The notes under the pieces: model-generated | The model's input: the letters and a program-made list of their open reading frames with translations, nothing else | What the model was told of the DNA's origin: nothing | Databases searched by the model: none | Source: Elephas maximus indicus | Taxonomy: Eukaryota; Chordata; Mammalia; Proboscidea; Elephantidae | NCBI RefSeq assembly: GCF_024166365.1 | Contig: NC_064831.1 | Span: 26,092,768 to 26,156,767, forward strand | Direction of reading: 5' to 3' | Length of the DNA stretch: 64,000 nucleotides | In this document: positions 37,216 to 48,510 of the stretch, in pieces | How positions within the stretch are numbered: the first letter of the stretch is position 1 | Layout of the letters: each line of letters begins with the position of its first letter | Position numbers and translations under genes: made by a program

Positions 37216-37912
37216 ACATCTTAGAATGTGGCCCTTGAAGGGTGAGTGGTCAAGATCACACTTTCCCAAGAGTGCATTTCTCAGACTGTGAATCATCCCT
37301 GACTTCTACCAGCATTCCAAAATAAAAATAAGAGTTTTTTCTGAGGTTCTGTTATTCTGAAGAAAATAAAACAATAGGCTGATACACTAAGAAGAATTAG
37401 AGTGGGGAAGTGGGATCCTGGTTAACCGTAAGGCGCGTCCTCACCATGACTCAGGAAGCTAGACTCTGGGTTATTTAAAAAGTAAGAGGTAGGCAGTTCA
37501 CATGCAAAATTATTTGTTGACCTAGAGAAATTCTAAGAATCTTTAATTTTATTCCGATTATGACTTGCTCTGACTTATCTGAATTCATATGTTAGTAAGC
37601 TTTTCCTTGAATCGGTCAAAGACAGTTAAGTGTTTGACCATTATTTCAAAATATGCAGCTTGGAGTCTGCAATGAGTTCCAGGGAATTCATACAAAAATA
37701 AAAAAAAAGACATGTCCACAAGGTAGCATTGAACAACAAGCTATGTATCAGTGTTGCCCCCGCACCTTGCATTGGCAGCCAAATGTAAGGGGTGGTCCCC
37801 CCACAGTAGGAGGTCTTCCAGAGTCAAGTGGGGTGCAGGATGCTGACAGCCAAAAAGTGATGCAATAACTTTCTTAAAGCCACTGATAATATTTTTTAAC
37901 TTCATAATTAAA

Positions 37913-38132
37913 GGAAAGCCCTGTAAACTTTCACTTAAAGCACAATAAAAATTATTAAAAAAAAAACCCTGGTGGCGTAGTGGTTAAGTGCTACAGCTGC
38001 TAACCAAAGGGCCAGCAGTTCAAATCTGCCAGATGCTCCTTGGAAACTCTATGGGTCAGTTCTACTCTGTCCTATAGGGTCCCTATGAGTTGGAATCGAC
38101 TCGACGGCACTGGGTTTGGTTTTTGGTTTGGG
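37913..38132 (+). mobile_element. Chimeric insertion: L1 3' tail plus full AfroSINE
   Basis: GTAAACTTTCACTTAAAGC to AAAAATT (37,923-37,953) equals the terminal ~31 bases of the L1 at 23,936. An A-run follows and then a complete SINE (CCTGGTGGCGTAGTGG to GGTTTTTGGTTTGGG). One perfect 11-bp duplication, TCATAATTAAA, encloses both parts (37,902-37,912 and 38,133-38,143), with about 10 bases of filler at left. Confidence 0.85.
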
Positions 38133-38143
38133 TCATAATTAAA

Positions 38144-41060
38144 AATAAAGGAGAAGTAAAACATGTTGTCCATCTTCCCTGAGGTAAGAACACTCTCATT
38201 TAGCAAGACTACCTCCTGCATATGCCTGCCAATTTGAGAAGGATGGTGACAGCAATAAAGAGATTGCTGCTCAGTGCTGTCTTGTGGTCACTTTTTGTGC
38301 TCTAATAAGCAGAAGGGTTTTCTGTAAGGCAGGGGCAAAAGGCACAGGTAGGCTGGGACAAAATGCGCCACTGTGGGAAAGGGCTTGGGATGTGAAACCA
38401 GCACAGAAAGCATATGCTACCTCCCTCTCAATCGTGTAGCCAAAGTGGAAAAATTTATAGCCACATTGCTGTGTCTAGAATTTTATTTTTACCTTCATTT
38501 CACTTGCGTTCAATAAATGACATTTCATTCATCGGTTTTATTTTGTTTAAATTATGTTGTGCCTTTTCTTTCCCTTTAATTCTTATTGTGAACACTTATT
38601 CCTGGCCATCTTTTAATAACTCATAACTATACTACCAGAATGCTATCCTGACTTGTCTCTCTACCCTAAAAATATCTTCCTTTCAAAGGTTACTAAATAT
38701 GAAGAGCAGTTACTTTCTAGAAAATGCCACCTTTATTATTGTAACTCTTTTTAGATATGGACCTATCACCCACACCCTCAACTGTCCTCTTCCTCTTACC
38801 CTAGACCAATTTAGTGATTCTTGCTACAGAGTGTTCTACCTACACATGCTTCAGGCTGCCAAGGTTCTGCTTGGCCTGGTATGAACCACGTTGCCCGAAT
38901 TAAAAGATAGTCTCTTTTCTGCCCATTTGTCAAAGGTTAATTATTTTATGCCCCACATTTTTCACATGAAGTATATCTTAATTCCCTCATCTCTCCGGAA
39001 GTATATACTGTATACCCTCACTTGTCCCAATAGACAGCATCTTACATGTTTGTTTTAATTTTGGTTAGGAAAACATATATTATTTGTTGAACAACTAAAA
39101 TGTAAATTCAGAGTCTTATTAAAAATAATCAAAACTCAATGAAATTGAAACACGAATTTTATTCTGAGTAGTTATTCTATATGCATATAGGGAGACCTTT
39201 CTGATTCAAATAAAAAAGAGCACATGGTTAGACATAGGCTAGTTACAGTGAAACTTACAACTAGAAGAGGACAGAGAAGAATAGAAGATGAGCCATTGTT
39301 TAATCTTAACATGATAGATTGTACCTTGTTCTCTCCCCTTTACTGAGATCAACTGATATCAGGCCACAAGGTGGTCTCTGCCCCTCCACCCACCCGCAGC
39401 CATGATACCTTTTGAAATTTAAATTAAATAAGTCTCACTCTGAACAGGAAGGAAAAGATGAACAATTTCCGGTGACAAAAACCCCTGGCTTGATTAATTT
39501 TGTGTCAGGAATTTTTATGGTTAATACTTGGTTTTGTGGTAAGAAAAAATTGTAAAATCAAAGGAGGATATCCTTTTTTAATTTTTCTCTTTGGCAATTT
39601 TAATTTTGAGATAAAGAACTTGATCTCCAAAGACAAACTGAGATTGTTGCTGAGAACTTATTTCGACTGAGGATATCACCAAAGGAGACTTCAGCGATAG
39701 AACCAAAGAAAAGCAAGAGCCTTTTTTTTTTTTTTTTTTTTAGGAGGGGGAGCCTACTTTTAAAAGAAAAAAATACATGGAAAGTTTGGTGGTGAAGAAG
39801 ATAAAGACACTTTATTTGACTGAAAACAGCTGATTTCACTGGAACAGCTCCTAGAATATTGCAGCGGCAATATTGTGGAATCTGCCTAGGAGACAAACAC
39901 TTCTAAGACAGGTGAAAAGAATGTGAATATTTTTTCTGCACAATTCTAATACTTCAGTTCTACTTTGAAGTGATTACTAAATTTAGGAACAGGTTTTGGT
40001 AAAACAAAATATAAAATGATAGAGATAGAGGTCCCTAATAAATTGCCCAAATGTTTCCATCTAAGATATCTCAAATCCTTTCATAAGGTTGGCTCTAAGT
40101 GTCAGTGGTTGCTATCTATGTCAGATGATGAAGATAGCTTTTTTAAAGAACATAAAATATGATTGACATAAATATGTAAAAAAACACAAGCCAAATATTT
40201 AATTTAATTAATTAATGATTGAGAAAACTAGTAAGATATTCAACTGGTTCAAAATCAAAATCAAATTTCACACAAAAAAGAACAGAGAAGCATGGCTGAA
40301 AAAATACAAATAGATGCAAAATGGGCCTATCTACAGAGAAAATATCACTTGCATTCCACTAAAACAAAATTAATATGTATTTGTATGGACAATAATTTCC
40401 ATTATGAAGTTTTATACAGCTTCTATAATTGTAAGATAGCTTAAAGACAATAAATAGCAAACATAACCCAGTGCACTAGACAGAAGACTCAGTTTTTTTT
40501 CCTGTTTCAAAGGTTTTCACAATTTTTCCTGACACAGGCATAAGGAAGGAAGAGGGAATGGTATTGGTTAAGTGTCTTCTTATCCAATAATCATGCTGAT
40601 AATTTGTACATGCATTATTTAATTGAATCAAAATAATGATCCAATGATAATGCTCACACTGTAGGTTAAATAAAATGATGGTCAAAAAATGTACACGAGA
40701 TCACAAAGCTTGTAAACAGCTCATCTGAAATTTGTACTCAGGACTGACTGGTCCCAAATTTGTGCCCTTTCTCACTACATATTTCAATATAGGGTATATG
40801 AAATTCTATTTGAGTCAGATGTGGACTATGGGCCTTAATCAACATAGAATGACAAGGTGGATGATTTGGGCTTGACTGATAACCATTTTCTGTCATTCAG
40901 TTAATGGGATTATTTGTGTTAAATTACCTCGCTGAAGACTTGGTGGTGGTACTCTTGCATGTTATTGAATACATGCACATGTGTGGGAGAAGTGAAGCTG
41001 AGAAAATAGAAGAGTAAACTTCCTTGACTAAATCACAAGTTGTTCATTTTATTTTTTTAG
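38144..41060. other. Unassigned DNA upstream of the OR14-like pseudogene
   Basis: Contains a MIR (40,590-40,790) and a T-run at 39,721-39,742. No exon or promoter could be recognised. Confidence 0.45.
40590..40790 (-). mobile_element. MIR fragment, minus strand
   Basis: TGCATTATTTAATTGAATCA, GAGATCACAAAGCTTGTAAA and TGTACTCAGGACTGACTGGT follow antisense MIR. Confidence 0.5.
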
Positions 41061-41086
41061 AATCATTGGATTAAACATCCAGAGAA

Positions 41087-42049
41087 ATGAACCACACTTC
41101 TGTGACTATTCTCCCTAATGGGGCTTTCTGATGTTCACGAGATCCAGATCTTACATGCTGTGTTGTTTTTGCTGATTTACCTGGCAGCTGTACTAGGGAA
41201 CGTTCTCATCATCATCGTCACAGCCAAGGATCATGGACCACGTAGCCCTATATACTTCTTCCTGAAGAACTTGTCCTTTCTGGATCTCTGCCTCATTTCC
41301 GTCACTGTTGCCAAATCCATCACAAACTCTCTGGCTAATCACAACATCATCGCATTTCGGTTGTGTTTTGCAGGTATTTTTCTTCTTCCTCTTAGCCACT
41401 ACAGGAGTATCTTTACAGTGATGTCTCATGACCGCTACGTTGCCATCGGCCACCCACTCAGGTATGAAATCATCATAAGCCATGGAGTCTGTGTGCAGAT
41501 GGCAGCTGCCTCATGGGTCAGTGGCGTTCTCACTGCAATTCTGCACGCAGCTTCTACCTTCTCCATACCTGTGTGTGGGTCTCCTGAAGTTCATCAGTTC
41601 TTCTGTGATGTTCCACAGCTGCTCTCCCTCACCTGTTCTTATAATACTGTGGAATAAGTAGTCATTGTGCTCAGCCTGGTGTTAGATTTTGGCTGTTTTG
41701 TGCTTATTGATATTTCTTGCATTCATACCTTCTCCACTGTTCTGAGAATCCCATCCAGAGAAGGCAGGTCTAGAGCTTTCTCCACATGCTTGCCTCACCT
41801 CACTGTTGTGACTCTCTTTCTCTTTTCTGGTTTTTTTTTTTTTTTAATTTTTTTGCTTATTTACAACCCGAATCCCCAACACCCTTGGATTTGCTGGTGT
41901 CAGTATTGTATACTATGGTGCTACCCACGGTGAATCCCCTCATCTACAGTCTGAGAAATAAAGATATGAAGAAACTGTTGCAGAGTAGGCCGAAACACCC
42001 ACAGGCATTCCCCTTCAAATTAGGAGGGTTAATGTCACATATATCGTGA
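41087..42049 (+). pseudogene. Olfactory receptor pseudogene, OR14-like
   Basis: The ATG at 41,087 opens MNHTSVT (glycosylation site NHT) and then loses frame at about 41,108, where the family TEF triplet has been reduced by about two bases. From 41,109 the receptor continues with LMGLSDVHEIQILHAVLF, GN in helix 1, PIYFFLKNLSFLDLC, VMSHDRYVAIGHPLRYE and QFFCDVPQLLSLTCS. A TAA at 41,655 stops it in loop 2/helix 5. The same frame then continues through STVLRIPSREGRSRAFSTC to helix 6, where a T-rich tract at 41,831-41,854 shifts frame again. The last frame has LLDL-type residues, [17 protein letters not shown] and an ending of family length. MAYDRY is MSHDRY and AIC is AIG. Residues before helix 3 are also poorly conserved. 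The VHEIQILHAVLF and FLKNLSFLDLC blocks resemble OR14 receptors. A splice acceptor (TTTTTTTAG) ends at 41,060. Confidence 0.9.
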
Positions 42050-42289
42050 TCTTTCAATCACTGACAGAATTGTCTGAACAATCTGGTTGCATAGTCTGAA
42101 AATAATATTGGATATTTAAAGGAAGAATTACTGTGAAAACTCTGCTTGTATTCATTGAATTGCTACTAACAGGTACTATTTATCACTAGATTAAGTGAGT
42201 GGAAAAACCAGTAGTTCCATTTGTAATTGGGCAGACATACGCTGACCTTATATTTATCATCTTAATTGAAAAACAAACATGTAAAAAAG

Positions 42290-42482
42290 CAGTTGTTTTC
42301 CAGTTAATTCTGACTTGTGGCAACCATATGTATGAAGAGTAGAACTGTGCATAGGGTTTTCAAGTCTGTGGCCTTTCAGAAGCATCTCTGGCCTTTCTTC
42401 AGAGGCCTCTTGGTAGGTTTAAATCATCAGTCTTTCAATTCATAGTCAAGTTCTTAATCATCTGTCCTACCTAGGGATTCCT
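42290..42482 (-). mobile_element. AfroSINE (older variant), minus strand
   Basis: Complement has GTAGGACAGATGATTAAGAA, GATTTAAACCTACCAAGAGG and AACCCTATGCACAGTTCTAC. Located about 240 bp downstream of the OR14-like pseudogene. Confidence 0.7.
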
Positions 42483-42559
42483 TATAGGGACACTTTTGTA
42501 TGTGACAAATGCTTCAAGACTTCCAGATATACAACTCACATAGGATCGTAAGATTATTT

Positions 42560-42850
42560 CTCCATTCTTGATCTACTATTGTGTTTGCTGCTCCAGTACA
42601 TTGGTCCAGGAGATTACCTTTACCTAGGTTTCTCCAGACTAGTCCAGTCGCTCCACTTAGATGCTTTCTTAGTACCCTTTACCTCTCCATCATAACATTT
42701 ATCTTAGTTGTAATTTAAGATTTATTTCTGTAAATACTTGTTATGTTTTACTTCATTACACTATGGGATCCTTGTGGACAGGTGCTGTATCTCCCATGCC
42801 TAGCTTAGTGTGTGGACTAGAGTAGAAATAAGTGGGTATTTATCATATGG
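42560..42850 (+). mobile_element. L2 LINE 3' end
   Basis: CACTATGGGATCCTTGTGGA, CAGGTGCTGTATCTCC and CATGCCTAGCTTAGTGTG match the usual L2 ending, preceded by CCATCATAACATTTATC. Confidence 0.6.
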
Positions 42851-43193
42851 ATTAATGGGCAATACCCACCTCGTTTTCTCATCCCATAAAAATTTTGCTG
42901 TTTTTCTTATTAACCTGAGCTTAGCCAAATATATGATCTCTGTATTTGTAATGGATTCACTTCTTATTTATTCCAAAGGCAATGGATTATAATCATTCTT
43001 TTGCAATAGCTATGGCCTTATGCCCATATATAGTTTACATGATCAGAAATTGTATTTTCCACATGGACAAAGAACTAGTGGGTTTGTTCAATATAGAGTG
43101 AAAAAGCATTTGTGTGATTGAATGGATATGTATGCATTTTGTAGAAAAAATATTTACATGGCTAAAATATACTGGTTCATGTTCAGACAGTTG

Positions 43194-43606
43194 TTTTTGT
43201 TGTTGGTAGGTGCCGTCAAGTTGGTTCCGACTCATAGTGACCACAAAAGAACAAAACACTGCCCAGTCCTGCGTCATCCTTACAATCGTTGTTATGCTTG
43301 AGCTCATTGTTGCAGCCGCTGTGTCAATCCACCTCTTTGAGGGTCTTCCTCTTTTCCGCTGACCCTGTACTCTGCAAAGCATGATGTCCTTCTCCAGGGA
43401 CTAATCCTTCCTAACAACATGTCCAAATGATGTAAGGTGCAGTCTCACCATCCTTGCCCCTAAGGAGCATTCTGGCCGCACTTTCTCTAAGACAGATTTG
43501 TTCATTCTTTTGGCAGTCTATGGTATATTCAATATTCTTCCCCAACACCACAATTCTAAGGCGTCAATTCTTCTTTGATCTTCCTTATTCATTGTCCAGC
43601 TTTCAT
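43194..43606 (-). mobile_element. 5'-truncated RTE, minus strand, with 15-bp TSD
   Basis: Complement of the RTE 3' end: starts TTTTTGTTGTTGGTAGGTGCC and runs to CCAGCTTTCAT. Flanks ATGTTCAGACAGTTG (43,179-43,193) and ATGTTCAGGCAGTTG (43,607-43,621) match at 14 of 15 bases. It is a relatively young truncated insertion, about 410 bp. Confidence 0.88.
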
Positions 43607-43839
43607 ATGTTCAGGCAGTTGGATTGTATCATTATGTGCATGTTGTGTAGCAAATGAACTGATCCCATCTACTGGAAAAAGCCCCATTTATTCTACTTGT
43701 ATCCCCTATGTTAGACTCTTCTAAGTTTAAACTTGAGTGTTTCTTCCATTCAAAATGATATAAAATTTAATTATGTATCTGTTGAAATTGTTGGAGATTT
43801 GTGTTGGCAGAGTACTTTTCCTAGAAAGATGAACATCTG

Positions 43840-44332
43840 CAATCTTGCGTATGCTAAGCAGAATGGTACCAAAGATGTGCATGTCCTAATTTGCAGAACC
43901 CCTGAACACGTTATCTTACCAGGACAAAAGGGACTTTGCTTATGTTATTAAGGTTAAGGACCTTGATGTGGAAAATTATCTTGGATTATCTAGGTGGGAT
44001 CAACCTAATCATATAAACCCTTGAAAGCAGAGGAACTTTTGAAACAGAAGTTGGAAAACAAGCTAGATGGTAGTGTGAGAGGGGCGTGACCAACCATTAC
44101 TGTCTTTGAAGATTGCAGAAGGTAAGAAATACATATGGCCTCTTGAATCTGGAAAATTCAAGTATGCGATTTTTTCAGAAATGAATACAGCCCATCGATA
44201 CCTTGATTTTAACCTAGTGAGACTCAAGTCAAATTTCTGATCTACAGAACTGTAGGAGTTTAAATTTGTTACACAAAACAACTAAATCTGTGGTAGTTTG
44301 TTACTGCAGCAATGGAAAACTAATACACTGCT
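43840..44332 (+). mobile_element. MLT1-type (ERVL-MaLR) LTR
   Basis: Old non-coding LTR. It has the usual run of phrases: ATGTGCATGTCCTAATTTGC, GGGACTTTGCTTATGTTATT, TCTGATCTACAGAACTG and TGTTACTGCAGCAATGG with terminal AAAACTAATACAC. Poorly conserved in the middle. Confidence 0.75.
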
Positions 44333-44394
44333 CAAAATTCAATGCTTCTTTATTAACCTATCACATTTGTGCTGCTGTGCATTTTGGAGAAATC

Positions 44395-44870
44395 AGAGGA
44401 GAAGAAAGAAATATTGCTATACTGTATCAGAAACTCAAAATGCTCCTTAACTGTATAATGGATAAATTTTGGCATCTTCAAAAAAGTCAATACTACTCAG
44501 CAGGGGAAATGAAATATCTGCATCTGTGCAAAAATGGGGATAAAACTCACAAATATAAAACTGAGAAAAATAAACTGGACACAGAAGACCATAATTTGTA
44601 GGATGCCACTTACTTCATATAAAGATAAAAAACAGAGCCTATGCTGCCTGAAGTATGGGATAGGATTCACTGTGGGGTTTGTAACTAAAAAGAAGCATGG
44701 AAGGGGATTCTGGGATGCTGTATTATTCTACTTCTTGATGTGGGTGCTGGTAACGTGGATATAGGCAGTTTGTAAAAATACATCCAGCTGTATTCATATA
44801 ATATGTGCAAGCTTCTGTTTCTAATATATAGATCAAAATTTTAATGAAAGGAAGAGAGATCCTACAGTAG
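44395..44870 (+). mobile_element. Old L1 3' UTR fragment
   Basis: Reads like the 3' end of an ancient L1: TAGGATGCCACTTAC, CTTCTTGATGTGGGTGCTGG, TAAAAATACATCCAGCTGTA and TAATATGTGCAAGCTTCTG. It follows directly after the MLT1-type LTR. Confidence 0.6.
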
Positions 44871-44988
44871 TGGAGAAGGCATTAAATCCTACCTCTTAGG
44901 GACAAACTTGAAAGAGGAGAGGGGAATGTTTTCTCGTATGTGTGAAGAGATACTCCTAGCCTTAGAAAACCAAATATCAAAACAAACC

Positions 44989-45172
44989 TGTTGCCAAGTC
45001 AAGTCTATGTAGACTAATAGCCGCCTTATAGGATAATAGGGTTTCCAAGGCTGTAAATCTTTATGGAAGCATACTACTACATGTTCCTCCCACCGAGCAG
45101 CTGGTGGGTTCAAACTACTGACCTTTCAGTTAGCAGCCAAGCATTTAACTGCTGCACCACCAGGGATCCTTA
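44989..45172 (-). mobile_element. AfroSINE (older variant), minus strand
   Basis: Complement reads CCCTGGTGGTGCAGCAGTTA, TTTGAACCCACCAGCTGCTC and CATAAAGATTTACAG. Confidence 0.85.
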
Positions 45173-46279
45173 GCCTTAGAAAAGCCTGCCATAATTAGGA
45201 AACTACAGGTTATGGAAAATATAATAAGGAACAGCTGCTCTCAAACAACAAATATTTTAGTGGTACTCAGGTTGGGTTGAATACTAGGGTACAATGGGCA
45301 AGCTAAATATTGATGGCAAATTGATTTCCTACTATACATTAACTTTGTTGTGTTATTCAGTATCAGATGTTTTTATCTAAATAAATCAGTACACTAAGAT
45401 ATTCTTTGAATATGGGAACTTCCAGAATAACGCTCACAGTTACTACCCCCAAGTATATGATATTTGCATTAATATATGTTACTTGCATTAATAAGGTGCT
45501 CATGTAATTGTACATATAAACCTTTTTGATAATATTAATTTATCCAGCACTATCAATGTAAAAATATGATTTCCAATTCCATATGTAATAATAACTGATT
45601 TAACCACCCTCTTTTCATTCTAAGAATTGTAGGAGCAATATTCTGATATCGGGGATGAGCTGAGCATATTGCTCGGGGGTCACTGGGCAACGGATGTCTT
45701 GCTAAACACACTTTCAGCTGAAATGTATCTTTATCTATATGGGCAATGGCCTTGCAACTTGTATCTGCTTACTTGCAAGGAAATCACACACACACACATT
45801 ATTGAAGCAATAGGTGGTTAAATTATTTGCATTTTTGTGCCAACTAAGAAGAGCAAAACCAAAAAAAAATAATATTTGGGAAGAAGAAATTTGTAATGTA
45901 CAAAGATTTTGACAAACTATCTTAAGTTCTAGTATATGATCAGGTGAAGAGAAAAAAAAATCAAGCACTTAGGTGAGAAATGCTTCATGATAGTTATACA
46001 TGGAGGATGCAATCAATATAGAGAAAAATGGCAGCCAAAGAGGTTTTTCTGGTAGATGGAGACTTTTATTTAACATTTGGAGGGTAAATAAGAGTCATAT
46101 GGGATGATTTTTGCAGCATTATAGGAGGGAAATATCATGTGATAACCAGAGAAGCCAAATGCATAATACCAGATTGCAAAGACTGAAAGTAATTCAGTGT
46201 GAATGAAGCTGGTGTTGTCTATGAAGGAGTGGATGGTAACAAAAATTAGGGAAGTAGAGCTTAGATCTTGTAAAAGTAT
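45173..46279. other. Unassigned DNA with a short CA run
   Basis: A CA microsatellite lies at 45,787-45,798. Short frames on the minus strand look accidental. Confidence 0.4.
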
Positions 46280-48452
46280 TGAAGAAAAATAATTTTCAAA
46301 TAAGAACACTTCACCCAGTAAATCTGTCATTCAAAAATAAGTGTGAAATCAAGGATCCTAAATAAACAAAAGTTGTAGGAATTTATAACCACCAGAACTG
46401 ATCTGCAAGAGTTACTTAATGGAGTTACTTCAGATGAAAAATAAGGGACACTGGACAGATAATTGAATCAGTACGTGGGAAAGAAAGGAGAAATATAAAG
46501 AGAGAAATCTCCAATAAAGGTAATAACATAAGAAAATATAAGCATGAGTTGTCTGGTATTTCCAGGGGGTAAACTTAATACTAGTTAAGGCCCACAAGCA
46601 ATACAACATCAAATGAGTACAAAATAAGCACAAACTCAAGCTAAGGAACATAGGATGTATAATGATGTAATTCGTGTTACAACAACGAAAAGGGGGATAG
46701 GAGGAGCAAAATAGCAGAGTTTTAGTTTACTAACATTATAACTTACTCGTTCCTATGTTAAATATTGGCATCAAGTTAAAATAAGTTGGCTCAATTGTAA
46801 GTTGTTAAACGTAATATTTGTAGTAACCACCAAGAAAATATTTAGAAAATATACACAGAAGGGAAGAAGGAAGAAATTAAAAAGACTGAACACAAAAAGA
46901 AGACTTAAGAAAAAGAAATAACAGGTATGGGAATTGTGGGACAAAGAAGATACAAGACACACAAAACAGCAAAAGGAATGAAGTAGGTCCTTTATTTTCA
47001 GTATTTAGCTTAAATGTAAGTGGTTTAAACACTCCTTCATAAGGCAGAGAGTGGTAGAATGGATAAAAAACATGATCCATCCTTATGGTGTCTACAAGAG
47101 ACACATCTTAGACCCAAAGACACAAACAGACTGAAAGTGAAAGAATGGAAAAGAATATGCCATGTAACTAATAACCATAAGAAAGTAGGAATGACCATAC
47201 TGATATCAATATTTGCTCTAAGAGATAAGGAAACACATTTCCTAATAATAAAAGAATCAATTATAAACAGGACATAACAATTATAAATATTTGTTTCTAA
47301 CATCAGAGCCATAAAATATATGAAACTAGTACTGAAAGATGTGAAAGGAATAATAGATGACTCCGCCATAATAGTTGCAGACTTCAGCATACCACTTTCA
47401 ATACATTTAAAAAGAATTTAGTAAGGACACAGGAGACTTCAACAATACCATAAACCAATTAGACTTAATAGACATATACAGAACTCTACACCCATCACTA
47501 GAACAAAACCCATTTTTCTCCTGAGCACATGGGTGATTCTCTGAAATTAATCATATGGCAGGCCACAAAATAAATCTCGACAAGCTTTTAAAAAGTTGGA
47601 ATTATAAAATGTATCTTCTCTGTGCACTAAGGAAAAATATAAATTAATAACATAAGGAAAACTATGAAACACGCAAATACATGGAAATGAAAAAATGCTC
47701 TACTAAACAACCAATGGATCAGGGAATTGAGAGATAAATAAATAATAATAAAATACCCGGAGTTAAATAAAAATGAAAGCACAACAACCCAAAACTTACG
47801 GGATGCAATGAAAGCAGTCCTCAGAGAGAATTTAATAGCAATAAATGCTTACATTAATAAAGAGGAAAGGCCTGAAATAAATAATCTAACTTTATAACTG
47901 GATGAACTAGAGAAAGAAGACCAAGTTAAACCTAAAACTACTAGAAGAAAGGAATTAAAAAAGATCAGAGCAAAAATAAATGTAATCAAAAACAGAAAAA
48001 CAATAGATTCAATCTAACTAGAAGTTGGTTTTCTGAAATGATCAATAAAATTGACAAATCTTTATCTATACTGGCAAAGAGAAATGATGCAAACAACCAA
48101 AATAAGAAAAGAAAATGGAGACTTTAGAACTGATCTGAAAGAAATAAAAAAGAATTATGACAAAATACTTTGAACCTGTATGCCAAAAAATTGGATAATG
48201 TAGAGGAAAGTGACAAATTACTAGAAACATAAAAACTACCTAAAATGATTCATGAGGACATAGAAAATATCAACAGACACATTAGAAGTGAAGAGATTGA
48301 ATCAGTAATCAAAACTGTTCCTACCAGAAAAAAAAGGTCCTGGGCCAGATAGATTTACTGGGGAATTCAACCAAACATTTAGAGAAGAAATGACACCAAC
48401 CCAGTTTAAACTCCTCAAAAACAATAGAGAAAAAGAAGAAGAAGAAAAAAAA
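46280..48452 (+). mobile_element. Degenerate L1 (inter-ORF to ORF2 endonuclease/RT start)
   Basis: Starts around the L1 inter-ORF text (CACTTCACCCAGTAAATC; ATAACCACCAGAACTGATC). ORF2 follows from about 46,960: an endonuclease block with CLQETHLRPKDTNRLK and WKRI (47,059-47,277), and ACACCCATCACTAGAAC near 47,490. Then come many stops up to the RT entry at about 48,400. It stops abruptly at a SINE/RTE junction near 48,452. Confidence 0.75.
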
Positions 48453-48510
48453 ATTGCTGTCAAGTTGATTCCCACTCATAGAGACAATACAGGACAGAAT
48501 AGACTTGCAA
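48453..48510 (-). mobile_element. AfroSINE 3' end fragment, minus strand
   Basis: TTGCTGTCAAGTTGATTCCC and ACTCATAGAGACAATACAGG are the complement of the SINE 3' half. It sits at the junction between an L1 and a truncated RTE. Confidence 0.6.
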
